From NCBI RefSeq assembly GCF_018918185.1, contig NZ_JAHLPZ010000002.1, forward strand, positions 310,001 through 374,000: a stretch of DNA of 64,000 nucleotides, read 5' to 3'. The position numbers and the translations under genes were made by a program. Each line of letters opens with the position of its first letter. Positions within the stretch are counted from its first letter, which is position 1. Origin of the DNA: Eubacterium sp. MSJ-21. Lineage in GTDB: Bacteria; Bacillota; Clostridia; Lachnospirales; Lachnospiraceae. Under the pieces are notes generated by a model. It searched no databases. It had not been told where the DNA came from and saw only the letters and a program-made list of their open reading frames with translations. Shown in pieces: positions 19,736-28,350 of this stretch.

Positions 19736-22474
19736 TTATTTAAAATCTTCGCTTAGTAAATATTTCCGACTGAATCCCTTTGCCTTCTCACGATCGTCAC
19801 ATTTCAACATCGCCTCATCACAAGCCTTGAGCATACGATCGATATTTCCAGACTCCATCGCCATCAGAAGGTTCTTCACAGTACCCTCTACAGAATCATC
19901 TGTCTTAAAGCCCTGCTGCTTGAAATATCCTTTTGCAATTGCAAGCATATCCTTTGTAGAAATGCCTTCCATATTGATCTGATGTGCAAACTTGTTCTTT
20001 GCTTCTCCGGTTGCGCCAAACAAGCGATTGATAGACTCAGTTGCACCCGTCAGAATAACTACAACATCATTTGCATCCTTAGCTGTAAGCTTTATCAACT
20101 CTGTCATCTTGTCTGGTGCAATCAAGCCTGCGTTTTCAACAACCATACATCCGCCGGCAAGTTTTGACATCGCGTCTGCAAGCTTTACCTTGTTCAATGC
20201 CTGTGCCTTGATCTTTGCAATCGTCTTTGCCTTGCAGATTCCCATATCATAGAAGCTTCTTGCAAAATCTTCGCCAACACAGGTCAGACCAAATCCATGA
20301 TCACCCATCATACATACATTACGGTTATTCTGGTCAACTGTAATTGCATTGAATGTCTCGACAAGACTCTTTCCGGATTTCTCCATCTTTGTATACTTCT
20401 CAAGATAAGATGCAGCAAGTGGAAGTTTTCCTTCTTCGGCCGGCTGTGTCAAATCGATCTGAATCGTATCTGCCTGTTCTGCCGCCTTCAACGCTTCCTC
20501 TTCCGCTTTCTTCGCAGCCTCCAAAATCTTACGGGCTTCCTCTGCCTTTGCCTTTGCTTCCGCCTCTGCCTTTGCAGCTTCCTCGGCTGCCTTCTTACGA
20601 GCCTCTTCTTCAGCTTTTGCAGCAAGTTCTTCAGCTGCCTTCTTCTTAGCTTCCTCTTCCGCCTTTTTCTTTGCTTCCGCCTCTGCCTTCTTCTTTGCTT
20701 CTTCTTCCGCCTTCTTACGTTTCTCTTCCTCAGCCTTTGCCTTTGCAGCTTCCTCGGCTGCCTTCTTTGCATCTGCCTCTGCCTTCTTACGAGCTTCCTC
20801 AGCTGCCTTTAGTGCTGCCTCTTCCGCCTTCTTTGCTTCTTCTAAGATACGCATAGCCTCTTCGGCTTTCTTACGGGCTTCTTCGGCTGCTTTCTTTGCT
20901 TCTTCCTCAACTTTCTTACGGGCTTCTTCTTCGGCTTTCTTCTTTGCCTCTGCCTCTGCCTTCTTCTTTGCTTCCGCCTCTGCCTTCTTCTTTGCTTCCG
21001 CCTCTGCCTTCTTCTTTGCTTCTGCTTCGGCTTTCTTCTTGGATTCTTCCTCAGCTTTCTTCTTTGCTTCTGCTTCGGCTTTCTTCTTGGCTCCTTCCTC
21101 AGCACGCTTCCGATTCTCTTCTGCACGCTTTGTTGCTTCTTCTTCTGCCTTCTGTGCCTGTTCTAAGATACGCTTTGCTTCTTCGGCTTTCTTCTTTGCC
21201 TCTTCCGCCTTCTTCAAAGCTTCCTGCTTTGCCTTGGCTCTTGCCTCTTCTTCCGCTTTCTTGCGGGCTTCCTCGGCTGCTTTCAGACGTGCCTCTTCCG
21301 CTTTCTTACGTTTTTCTTCCTCTTCTGCCTTGAGGCGTGCCTCCTCGGCTGCACGTTTCTCAGCGGCTGCAGCTGCACGCTGTCTGGCTGCTGCTTCTGC
21401 GATTCTACGCTCCTGTGCAGCTGCCTTTTCTTCTGCCTCTTTCAGCTTCTTTCTTCTGGCTTCTTCTTTCCGCTCAGCTTCCTCAATAGCCGCCTTCTTC
21501 TTGGCTGCCTCTGCCTCCGCTGCCTTCTTCGCCTTCTCTTCCTGCGCTTTCTTCTTTTCTTCCTCTGCCTTATTCTCAGCATCACCATATTGCGCAAGTT
21601 TTGATATCTCTGCACCCAGAGCATCCTCATCCTCGTCACCAAGATCATACATACTCTTCACATCATTGGTAGGAGTACTCCGATTTGGTACGATGCTGAT
21701 AATATCATCAGCATCAGCCTTGATTGTCTTATTCTCCTGTGCTTTCCATTCTACGCCATCGGAAATAATAGTTGTATTTCCCTGTTTTGTAAATGATGCT
21801 TCACCTTCTGCATCATCTCCACCAATTACTTTTACATCGCCACTGTCACCGGATAACTTTGTAGGACGCAATCTTGCCTTTTCATCATCCTGAGCCTTTT
21901 TCTTCTCAGGTACATTCTCTTTCTGCTTGTTACCCATGTCAATATTGAGTCCAAGACCGCCGGATGGTTCTGTAGCCCCAAGGCCGCCGCCCAATCCTCC
22001 AAGTCCTTTGCTTTCTGTTTTACTTCCGGATAATCCTCCTTCCACCGGCGCACCAAGTCCGCCACCGGCCGGTTTATCCAAAGATTTACCAGACTTATCT
22101 GCCTGAATGCCAACACTCATACCAAGTCCTTCATCACTTGCTTTCTTTGGCTCTTTCTTTGCAGGTTCTTTTACCTTTGCAGGTTCTTCCTTTGCAGATG
22201 TCTCCTCTGGTTCCTCATCCTCCAATTTAATACCAAGTTCTGCAGCTTTCTTACGACGTTTCTTCTCTTCGATTTTCGCAAGTTCCTCCGCTGACAGAGT
22301 TTTGTATTTTGGCTTATTGTGGTCCGCAGCTGCTTCTCCAGCCTCTGCAGCCCCAGACAATTGCATTGCTTCCTGCTCTTTTTTCAGTTTTGCAGCCTTG
22401 GCAGCTTTTTCCTTTTCTACCTGTGCTCTTACCGCAGCAATCAACGCTTCTCTTTGATCAATAGCCACTCCCAT
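19736..22474 (-). CDS. Giant coiled-coil protein with a degenerate AAA-like C-terminal domain
   Basis: A 912-residue protein of unknown function. Residues 1-110 are charged, 115-180 are a Gly-Leu-rich linker (GLGGLGGGLG), and about 290-680 are an Ala/Glu/Lys repeat (AKKKAEAEA type) that should form a very long single helix or coiled coil. The last 230 residues resemble a CbbX/CfxQ-type AAA module: GDHGFGLT sits where a P-loop GxxGxGKT should be (the Lys is Leu), GGCMVVENAG replaces Walker B (no Asp-Glu), and VVVILTGATESINRLF and ISTKDMLAIAKGYF match later helices. So it is probably a non-hydrolysing scaffold. AAAGGAGG precedes the ATG. It lies 49 bp after the TPR gene and upstream of mreB. 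Confidence 0.85.
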   Translation of the reverse strand: MGVAIDQREALIAAVRAQVEKEKAAKAAKLKKEQEAMQLSGAAEAGEAAADHNKPKYKTLSAEELAKIEEKKRRKKAAELGIKLEDEEPEETSAKEEPAKVKEPAKKEPKKASDEGLGMSVGIQADKSGKSLDKPAGGGLGAPVEGGLSGSKTESKGLGGLGGGLGATEPSGGLGLNIDMGNKQKENVPEKKKAQDDEKARLRPTKLSGDSGDVKVIGGDDAEGEASFTKQGNTTIISDGVEWKAQENKTIKADADDIISIVPNRSTPTNDVKSMYDLGDEDEDALGAEISKLAQYGDAENKAEEEKKKAQEEKAKKAAEAEAAKKKAAIEEAERKEEARRKKLKEAEEKAAAQERRIAEAAARQRAAAAAEKRAAEEARLKAEEEEKRKKAEEARLKAAEEARKKAEEEARAKAKQEALKKAEEAKKKAEEAKRILEQAQKAEEEATKRAEENRKRAEEGAKKKAEAEAKKKAEEESKKKAEAEAKKKAEAEAKKKAEAEAKKKAEAEAKKKAEEEARKKVEEEAKKAAEEARKKAEEAMRILEEAKKAEEAALKAAEEARKKAEADAKKAAEEAAKAKAEEEKRKKAEEEAKKKAEAEAKKKAEEEAKKKAAEELAAKAEEEARKKAAEEAAKAEAEAKAKAEEARKILEAAKKAEEEALKAAEQADTIQIDLTQPAEEGKLPLAASYLEKYTKMEKSGKSLVETFNAITVDQNNRNVCMMGDHGFGLTCVGEDFARSFYDMGICKAKTIAKIKAQALNKVKLADAMSKLAGGCMVVENAGLIAPDKMTELIKLTAKDANDVVVILTGATESINRLFGATGEAKNKFAHQINMEGISTKDMLAIAKGYFKQQGFKTDDSVEGTVKNLLMAMESGNIDRMLKACDEAMLKCDDREKAKGFSRKYLLSEDFK

Positions 22475-22523
22475 TGCCTCCTTTCAGTCATACCTTCTCT
22501 CGGTCACGTCTTCTCGTCAAGAA

Positions 22524-24995
22524 TTATCTGTATTCTTTCACACGTTTCAGCAAATTCTTCTTAACAGAATCTATCTTCAAAGATGCTTTTAACTCATCTC
22601 GTGAAGGTCCTTTTTGTGCGGGCTGTTCTTCTCTCTTCTCAGCCTCCGGTGTTGTTGATATAGCATCCATGCTGATTCCAAGTGATGCAAGTAACGCTTC
22701 TGCCTCTCTCTGCATCTGCTCCTCTTTACGCATGTTTTCCGTCATCTTATCCTGTGCTTCTTCCATAATCACGTTAAAATTGTTCTCAACAATTTTCGTT
22801 TCCTTATGGTAATCTGGGAATAACGATGACTTAAATACCGGAAAGTCCAGCTTCTTTTTTTCCGGTTTTGTTGTAAACGGAGCTACATGGAATTCCTCTT
22901 TCGGTTCTTCCACTGTTTCCTCGTTTTCCGATTCCGGCTCAGTTTCCATCTCCGGCTCCGGTTCTACTGTCTCTGACTCTTCGACTTCTGCCTCAATCTC
23001 CGGTTCTTCTTCAACAGCTTCTTCCACCGGTTCCTCGATCTCCGGTTCCGGCTCAGTTTCCATCTCCGGCTCCGGTTCTACTGTCTCTGACTCTTCGACT
23101 TCTACCTCAATCTCCGGTTCTTCTTCAACAGCTTCTTCCACTGTTTCCTCGTTTTCCGGTTCTGGCTCAGTCTCCATCTCCGGCTCCGGTTCTACTATCT
23201 CCGGTTCTTCTTCAACAGCTTCTTCCACCGTCTCCTCGATCTCCGGTTCTGGTTCAGTCTCCATCTCCGGCTCCGGTTCTACTGTCTCTGACTCTTCGAC
23301 TTCTACCTCATTCTCCGATTGTTCTTCAACAGCTTCTTCCATCGTCTCCTCGATCTCCGGTTCTGGCTCAGTCTCCATCTCCGGCTCCGGTTCTACTGTC
23401 TCTGGCTCTTCGACTTCTACCTCGATCTCCGGTTTTGGTTCCGGCATCTTCATCTCTCCGAATTCTGCATCCAGCTTCTCAGAGAAATCATCCACCTCAT
23501 ATTCTTCTTCAAAATCTTCCGGTGCCAATTCCAGAGTCTGGAACTCAAACGCCGGTTTCCCGTTTGTCACTTCTGCTTCTTTCATCTCAGACACCTGCGT
23601 TTCATGTTCTTTTTCCGCAAGCTCTTCGATTGTATCTGCTTCCGCTTCAAACCCGTCATCTTCATCTACTACGACTACATCTTTTGCAATTGTTCCTTTT
23701 CTATGTCTCATATCTTCCGCCTGCCCTGTTGTCTCTGCAATCTCTGATGAAATGTCACTATTTGATTCTTTCGGTTCTTCCAATGCCTTTGCATCTTTCG
23801 ATTCCGATGTTGTTTCTTTTGTTTCCTCTATATCGGTTGTTCCAGACTCTTTTTTCTCTTCCACATTCTCTGTGGTCTCTGGTTCCGGAGTCTCTTTCTT
23901 CTCCACCACTTCTTCATCATCCGAAACAACTTCTTCGGATTCTTCCTCGTGTTTCTTTTTCTTCCACCTTTGGAAAAATCCTTTTTTTGTTTCCTTTTCC
24001 GTTTCTGCCTCAGATGCCTCCACCGTTACCTTTTGTTCTGTTTCATCCGCAACTGTCTCAGGTGCTTTCGGCTCTGGTTCTGATTTTGCTTCGGTGTCTC
24101 GTTTCACCTCTGCTTCTGCATTCGCTTTCTCCTCAGCTTCCGCTGTCGCCACAGCCTCTGCCTTTTCCTGCTGTTTCTGTTTTTTCAGCAGTTTCTTTTC
24201 TTTCCGTTGCTCCTCGCGTTCCTGCTTTTTAAGCATCTTCTGCACTTTTTTCTCCGAGCCGGCAGGTGCATAAGAATCCTCATACATAATTGTAATCTCC
24301 GCCTCTTTCGGATGCATTCGCAGATCATCGGTTGCAAGCAGTTCCTGTTCCTCTGTACGAAGTGCTTCCATATCCGGACTATCATCCGCAGCTTCAGTAT
24401 CCGCATATATATTAAAATATGTATCTACCTTTGCTTTTCCAGCTTCAATATCCAATATAATCTGACTGTTCTCCGAATTCTTGAACGATGCATGATACAA
24501 CTCTGCCAGCGCATCTGCCTCATTCTGTTTTCCCTCTTTTTTATAGAGTAAATACAACTCAAAGCTCCAGTCATAATCCAGATTATGTGCATATCCACCA
24601 ATCAAAGGTTCCAGCAGCTTGTAATCATCCGCATGTTCATGCTTGTTCCAGACATATTCCATGTCCCGGCTATCATATGCATTGGCATCAAACATATACA
24701 TATCATAATATGTTTTTGCCAACTGGAAATATCCCATCCGCAGATAAAGCTCCACGAACGTATACAGGATCCGTTTTGACTCCGGTCCCAGACGATGCGC
24801 CATAATTAGGCATCGTCTGGCATCCTCATATTTGTCATTTTTTATGTAAATCTCTCCACACAGTCTCAAAAACTGTGGGTTCAGCGATTTTGTCAAATCC
24901 TGATGTTCCACTAACTCAAGTGCCAGACTGTATTCTCTGGAATTCGCCAACTCTTTAATTTTATTTACACTCGCCATGCTGAGTCCTGCGCCCAT
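22524..24995 (-). CDS. TPR protein with Glu/Pro-rich tandem repeats
   Basis: An 823-residue acidic protein that I do not recognise. Residues 1-200 look like tetratricopeptide helices (KYEDARRCLIMAHRLGPESK, MGYFQLAKTYYDMY). Residues 240-480 are a charged, low-complexity linker. Residues about 515-700 hold five near-identical repeats built on ETVEPEPEMETEPEPEIEE and VEEAVEEEPE, also visible as DNA repeats at about 22900-23440. The C-terminal 120 residues are less biased (LDFPVFKSSLFPDYHKETK, a helix, LKASLKIDSVKKNLLKRVKEY) and may bind a partner. AGAGGTG precedes the ATG. It lies 30 bp after the zinc-ribbon gene and 49 bp before the coiled-coil gene. Confidence 0.85.
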   Translation of the reverse strand: MGAGLSMASVNKIKELANSREYSLALELVEHQDLTKSLNPQFLRLCGEIYIKNDKYEDARRCLIMAHRLGPESKRILYTFVELYLRMGYFQLAKTYYDMYMFDANAYDSRDMEYVWNKHEHADDYKLLEPLIGGYAHNLDYDWSFELYLLYKKEGKQNEADALAELYHASFKNSENSQIILDIEAGKAKVDTYFNIYADTEAADDSPDMEALRTEEQELLATDDLRMHPKEAEITIMYEDSYAPAGSEKKVQKMLKKQEREEQRKEKKLLKKQKQQEKAEAVATAEAEEKANAEAEVKRDTEAKSEPEPKAPETVADETEQKVTVEASEAETEKETKKGFFQRWKKKKHEEESEEVVSDDEEVVEKKETPEPETTENVEEKKESGTTDIEETKETTSESKDAKALEEPKESNSDISSEIAETTGQAEDMRHRKGTIAKDVVVVDEDDGFEAEADTIEELAEKEHETQVSEMKEAEVTNGKPAFEFQTLELAPEDFEEEYEVDDFSEKLDAEFGEMKMPEPKPEIEVEVEEPETVEPEPEMETEPEPEIEETMEEAVEEQSENEVEVEESETVEPEPEMETEPEPEIEETVEEAVEEEPEIVEPEPEMETEPEPENEETVEEAVEEEPEIEVEVEESETVEPEPEMETEPEPEIEEPVEEAVEEEPEIEAEVEESETVEPEPEMETEPESENEETVEEPKEEFHVAPFTTKPEKKKLDFPVFKSSLFPDYHKETKIVENNFNVIMEEAQDKMTENMRKEEQMQREAEALLASLGISMDAISTTPEAEKREEQPAQKGPSRDELKASLKIDSVKKNLLKRVKEYR

Positions 24996-25025
24996 GCCCT
25001 GTCACCTCTGTCAGTTCCACTTTAC

Positions 25026-26123
25026 TTAGTGTCCTTCAAACACCTTTTCTACCTTCTCAATTACAGTATCCTTCATGTTACCTCTTGTCTTCTCATACTG
25101 CAATCCGGACTCCATAATCTCCAGGAGCTCCATTCTGTACTCATTATCAATATCCTTGATGTATTCCATCAATACGTCCTTCAATTCAATGACATATTCC
25201 TTCGTCTGCATCTTTGCAAGCATCTCATCCGGATTGAACTTTGATGTGCTCTTCATATCTTCCTGCTTCCGTCCACAAATCAGACACTCATCTGCACCAG
25301 CTTCATTCACATAGCCACAGTTACAAGTCCAGATCATGCCGTCGGTACGATACTTCTCTACCGCGTCAATACCTCGTTTCTCCTTAAGCGCAGATAATCT
25401 ATGTAACGGCATAGTAACATCGATAGGCTGATCGTTGCATGCATATACGCCACGGCTTGTCACATATTTTGAGATACGAACCTTTGCATCCTTCAAAAGT
25501 AGAATATCCTTTGCAGGAAGCTTACACTCCATATCCTTGGATTCAATCAGAGAAACATTTCCTTTCTCAAATACGAAATCCAAATCTTTTAACAGCAATC
25601 TCTCTTCATACAGATTTGTCAACTCGACATCTGCACGGATTGCACAAATATCATCTTTGTTATAATTAAAGAAATCTGTAGAAATGGTTACCCCATTCTT
25701 TGATCCACGTAACCATACACGAACCGGTCTTGGAACCAGACGGTTATAGTAGTTGCTGACATACAGAGATTTTTCTGTAATCGGGTTTTCCTCTGGCTTC
25801 TTCTTCAGGCGAACTGCTGTACCTGAAGCGATTGTTCCTACGGAATAGCTGGCGAACTGTGTATAGTTCAGTTCTACACCAATTACCGCATCTGCTTTCT
25901 TTCTTGCCGCAATTGTCTGCAAACGTTTCAAAGCTGTCTCATTTACCTGCTCAAGCTTACCTGTCAACTTCTCACTCTCGGAATCTGACATCTCACTTAC
26001 ACCGGCTGCAAAGCCCTTAAAAAAGTTCGAGCTAAGTACAGACTGTACATTCACAAATCCCAAATACTCTACGATTTCGTAACCCTCAAAGCCCTGTCCG
26101 GACGTCAACATTACATCTGCCAT
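25026..26123 (-). CDS. UPF0145/YbjQ-like domain protein with RanBP2-type zinc ribbon
   Basis: A 365-residue protein. The N-terminal 110 residues (MADVMLTSGQGFEGYEIVEY, then AARKKADAVIGVELNYTQF) match the YbjQ/UPF0145 fold, a pentamer-forming domain of unknown role. A middle beta-rich part follows. A zinc ribbon CNCGYVNEAGADECLICG lies at about residues 290-307, then a helical tail. I start at 26123 because GGGAGGG precedes that ATG; the frame is open 19 codons further upstream. It heads a three-gene unit with the TPR and coiled-coil proteins. Confidence 0.8.
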   Translation of the reverse strand: MADVMLTSGQGFEGYEIVEYLGFVNVQSVLSSNFFKGFAAGVSEMSDSESEKLTGKLEQVNETALKRLQTIAARKKADAVIGVELNYTQFASYSVGTIASGTAVRLKKKPEENPITEKSLYVSNYYNRLVPRPVRVWLRGSKNGVTISTDFFNYNKDDICAIRADVELTNLYEERLLLKDLDFVFEKGNVSLIESKDMECKLPAKDILLLKDAKVRISKYVTSRGVYACNDQPIDVTMPLHRLSALKEKRGIDAVEKYRTDGMIWTCNCGYVNEAGADECLICGRKQEDMKSTSKFNPDEMLAKMQTKEYVIELKDVLMEYIKDIDNEYRMELLEIMESGLQYEKTRGNMKDTVIEKVEKVFEGH

Positions 26124-26170
26124 TTTTATTACCCTCCCAAAATAAAAATAATCGCTCAAATATACCTTAA

Positions 26171-26199
26171 ATGATACCATACTTCCGCCGTATTTGAAA
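26171..26199 (-). promoter_or_regulatory. Candidate sigma-A promoter for the three-gene architectural unit
   Basis: TTTCAA, 17 bp, TATCAT on the minus strand, with a TGG just before the -10. It ends about 48 bp before the start codon at 26123. Only the -10 is close to consensus. Confidence 0.45.
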
Positions 26200-26268
26200 G
26201 ACTTTTTGTATGATTTATAACATTTTCATCAATTATTTTGTGCATATTATGCAAAAATCACCAAATTT

Positions 26269-26772
26269 CTAAAATGCTAACGGACTTTTATTCTCATATT
26301 TGTGGAAATAAAATTCCAAATCGAAATAGGTATGCTCATCACTGTCCGCGATCATTTCCCAGTTCTCCAGTTCGTCCAAATTCGGAAAATGGGTATCCGC
26401 TGCATAATCATAATTGATTTTCGTCACATGCGCATACTTACAATACGGAAGCAGCATCTCATAGATCTGTCCACCACCAATCACGAAGATTTCCTTGTCC
26501 GCATACTGTTTGAGTGTCTCAAAAAGTTCTTCCTTCGAATGTACAACCGTACCCCCTCGCACGGTATAATCCGGATCGGTTGATAAAATAATATTATCTC
26601 TTCCCGCAAGTGGCAGACCGTTCGGAAATCCTGCCAGTGTTTTTCTTCCGAGCACGACAACATTTCCCATCGTCGTCTGACGGAAGAATTTGTGATCCTC
26701 CGGTATTGAAACAAGCAAATCACCCTTGTTTCCAATCGCCCAGTTATTGTCAACCGCTACTATTAAATCCAT
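26269..26772 (-). CDS. folA: Dihydrofolate reductase
   Basis: Reduces dihydrofolate to tetrahydrofolate with NADPH, regenerating the folate used by the thymidylate synthase next door. The 167-residue protein begins MDLIVAVDNNWAIGNKGDLL, has the acidic active-site segment IPEDHKFFRQTT, GRKTL and the NADPH-binding VIGGGQIYEMLL. I start at 26772, where GGAGGG precedes the ATG. It follows thyA by 22 bp. Confidence 0.96.
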   Translation of the reverse strand: MDLIVAVDNNWAIGNKGDLLVSIPEDHKFFRQTTMGNVVVLGRKTLAGFPNGLPLAGRDNIILSTDPDYTVRGGTVVHSKEELFETLKQYADKEIFVIGGGQIYEMLLPYCKYAHVTKINYDYAADTHFPNLDELENWEMIADSDEHTYFDLEFYFHKYENKSPLAF

Positions 26773-26794
26773 GTTACCCTCCATATATTTCAAC

Positions 26795-27625
26795 TCAAAT
26801 TGCTATCGGTATGTTCTTGATCTGTGGTCCGGTCTGATAATCCTCAATCGTAAAATCATCGACCGTGAAATCATAAAAATCCTTAATGTCCGGATTCATT
26901 TTGAATTTCGGTGCCGGATAAGTCGGCCGGCTGATTAGTTCCTCCACGATCGGGATATGTCTGTCATAGATGTGTGCATCTGCGATCACATGCACCAGTT
27001 CTCCCGGTTCGAATCCGGTTACCTGTGCCAGCATATAGACCAGAACCGCATATTGCACAACATTCCAGTTGTTCGCTGCAAGCACATCCTGTGAACGTTG
27101 ATTTAAGATTGCATTTAATTTATTGCCTGTCACATTAAAAGTCACGCTGTACGCACACGGATACAGATTCATCTCTGACAGATCCTGATGCACATAGATG
27201 TTTGTCATGATACGACGGCTGTATGGATTATTCTTCAGGTCATAGATTACCCGGTCCACCTGATCCATCATCCCCTCCTTGTACTTATGTTTCACACCAA
27301 GCTGGTAGCCATACGCCTTACCGATTGAACCATCCTCATCCGCCCACGCATCCCAGATGTGGCTGTGCAGATCATGTACGTTGTTTGATTTTTTCTGCCA
27401 GATCCAGAGCAATTCATCAATCGCGGATTTCACATATGTTTTGCGCAGCGTGATCGCCGGAAACTCCTCTGCCAGATTATACCGGTTCACAACGCCAAAC
27501 CGTTTGATCGTATACGCAGACGTTCCATCCTCCCATTTGGGGCGAACTTTTTCCCCTTTTGTATCGTAACCATTCTCAATAATATCCTTACACATTGCAA
27601 TGAACAAATCATCTGCTTTACTCAT
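26795..27625 (-). CDS. thyA: Thymidylate synthase (ThyA family)
   Basis: Methylates dUMP to dTMP, yielding dihydrofolate for FolA. The nucleophilic cysteine is in LYPCAYSVTF, the phosphate-binding motif is QRSQDV and the nucleotide-contact histidine segment is DAHIYDRHI. The motif is LYPCAYS rather than the common LPPCH, and ANNWN stands where many enzymes have LPFN, a diverged subgroup that I believe occurs in clostridia. I start at 27625 (MSKADDLF), where GGAG lies seven bases upstream. 276 residues is close to the family length. Confidence 0.95.
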   Translation of the reverse strand: MSKADDLFIAMCKDIIENGYDTKGEKVRPKWEDGTSAYTIKRFGVVNRYNLAEEFPAITLRKTYVKSAIDELLWIWQKKSNNVHDLHSHIWDAWADEDGSIGKAYGYQLGVKHKYKEGMMDQVDRVIYDLKNNPYSRRIMTNIYVHQDLSEMNLYPCAYSVTFNVTGNKLNAILNQRSQDVLAANNWNVVQYAVLVYMLAQVTGFEPGELVHVIADAHIYDRHIPIVEELISRPTYPAPKFKMNPDIKDFYDFTVDDFTIEDYQTGPQIKNIPIAI

Positions 27626-27650
27626 ATTCTGTCTCCTTCTCCTATTTTGT

Positions 27651-27683
27651 GCAATATTCACAGTCGTGGTTGTGAATATGTGC
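27651..27683. promoter_or_regulatory. Palindromic operator candidate between thyA and the XRE genes
   Basis: ATATTCACA (27654-27662) and TGTGAATAT (27671-27679) are a perfect inverted repeat with an 8-bp centre; three flanking bases (GCA and TGC) also match with one slip. It lies in the divergent gap and is a natural target for the XRE proteins. The same half site with its left flank recurs at about 33969-33983. Confidence 0.55.
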
Positions 27684-27751
27684 CAATCTTATTTTTTCTG
27701 CTTGTAATTCTATCTTTTTCTGATAACATAATGCCCATGGAGGTACATTCT

Positions 27752-28090
27752 ATGATTCCAAAAGAATTCGGGCCTCGTCTAAAAATTTCACGTCGTCAAA
27801 AACATCTGAATCAAACCGATATATCCAAGCGACTCAACATTACAAGACAAGCCTATAGTAACTATGAAACGGGAAGATGCGCGCCACCGGTAGATGTTCT
27901 GGCTGAGCTCACCATACTTCTCGAATATGATTTCTTTTCTATTTTTCTGGAAGCAGCTGCTTCCAAATTATTTCATTCTAATTTTCAAATTTATCCAGAA
28001 AGCGAGGATCTGTCATGTCAGATATCAAAACCTTCGGAGCTATACTCATTCGTCTCCGACTCCACTCCGGTTACACCCAGAAAGAAATAG
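27752..28090 (+). CDS. XRE-family transcriptional regulator
   Basis: A 112-residue DNA-binding protein. The helix-turn-helix covers residues about 9-62 (LKISRRQKHLNQTDISKRL, NITRQAYSNYETGRCAPP), as in Cro/C1 repressors. The tail is not recognisable. I start at 27752 because GGAGG lies eight bases before that ATG; the frame is open to 27647 but that would run through the operator. It overlaps the next regulator by 76 bp in a different frame and diverges from thyA. Confidence 0.85.
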   Translation: MIPKEFGPRLKISRRQKHLNQTDISKRLNITRQAYSNYETGRCAPPVDVLAELTILLEYDFFSIFLEAAASKLFHSNFQIYPESEDLSCQISKPSELYSFVSDSTPVTPRKK

Positions 28091-28350
28091 CCGCATCGAC
28101 CGGCATCTCACGTTCATCATATTGTCATTTAGAATCAGACTATCGAAAACCGACCATGGATTTTTTTGTCAGGCTATGTATCTTCTATAAACAAAATCCC
28201 GTGAAACTGCTGCTTCCGCTTTTCCCGGAGGACTCGATCGATTCACAAAAGCATTATCTGCAATATTTAAATTCGTTATGTGAAATAAGATATAAAGCAA
28301 ACACGAAGCGCAACCGAAAGCGCAACGTCAAATGCTGGTCTAAGAAGTAG
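28015..28350 (+). CDS. Second XRE-family regulator, overlapping the first
   Basis: A 111-residue protein with an XRE helix-turn-helix at residues about 7-60 (LIRLRLHSGYTQKEIAAST, ISRSSYCHLESDYRKPT) and a Lys/Arg-rich C-terminus (NTKRNRKRN). GAGGATC lies before the ATG, inside the preceding gene. The 76-bp overlap is unusually long, so translation of the two is probably linked. Its stop overlaps the stop of the convergent SprA-like gene by 11 bp. Confidence 0.82.
   Translation: MSDIKTFGAILIRLRLHSGYTQKEIAASTGISRSSYCHLESDYRKPTMDFFVRLCIFYKQNPVKLLLPLFPEDSIDSQKHYLQYLNSLCEIRYKANTKRNRKRNVKCWSKK

Noticed and set aside
20297-21893. Several long plus-strand frames
   Set aside because: All are shadows of the Lys/Glu/Ala coiled-coil repeat on the minus strand.
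19736-22474. TolA-like or phage tape-measure protein
   Set aside because: No membrane helix, no phage genes nearby, and the C-terminal domain resembles AAA modules rather than TolA.
22900-23440. Possible CRISPR array
   Set aside because: The repeats are in-frame coding repeats of the TPR protein with no unique spacers of constant length.
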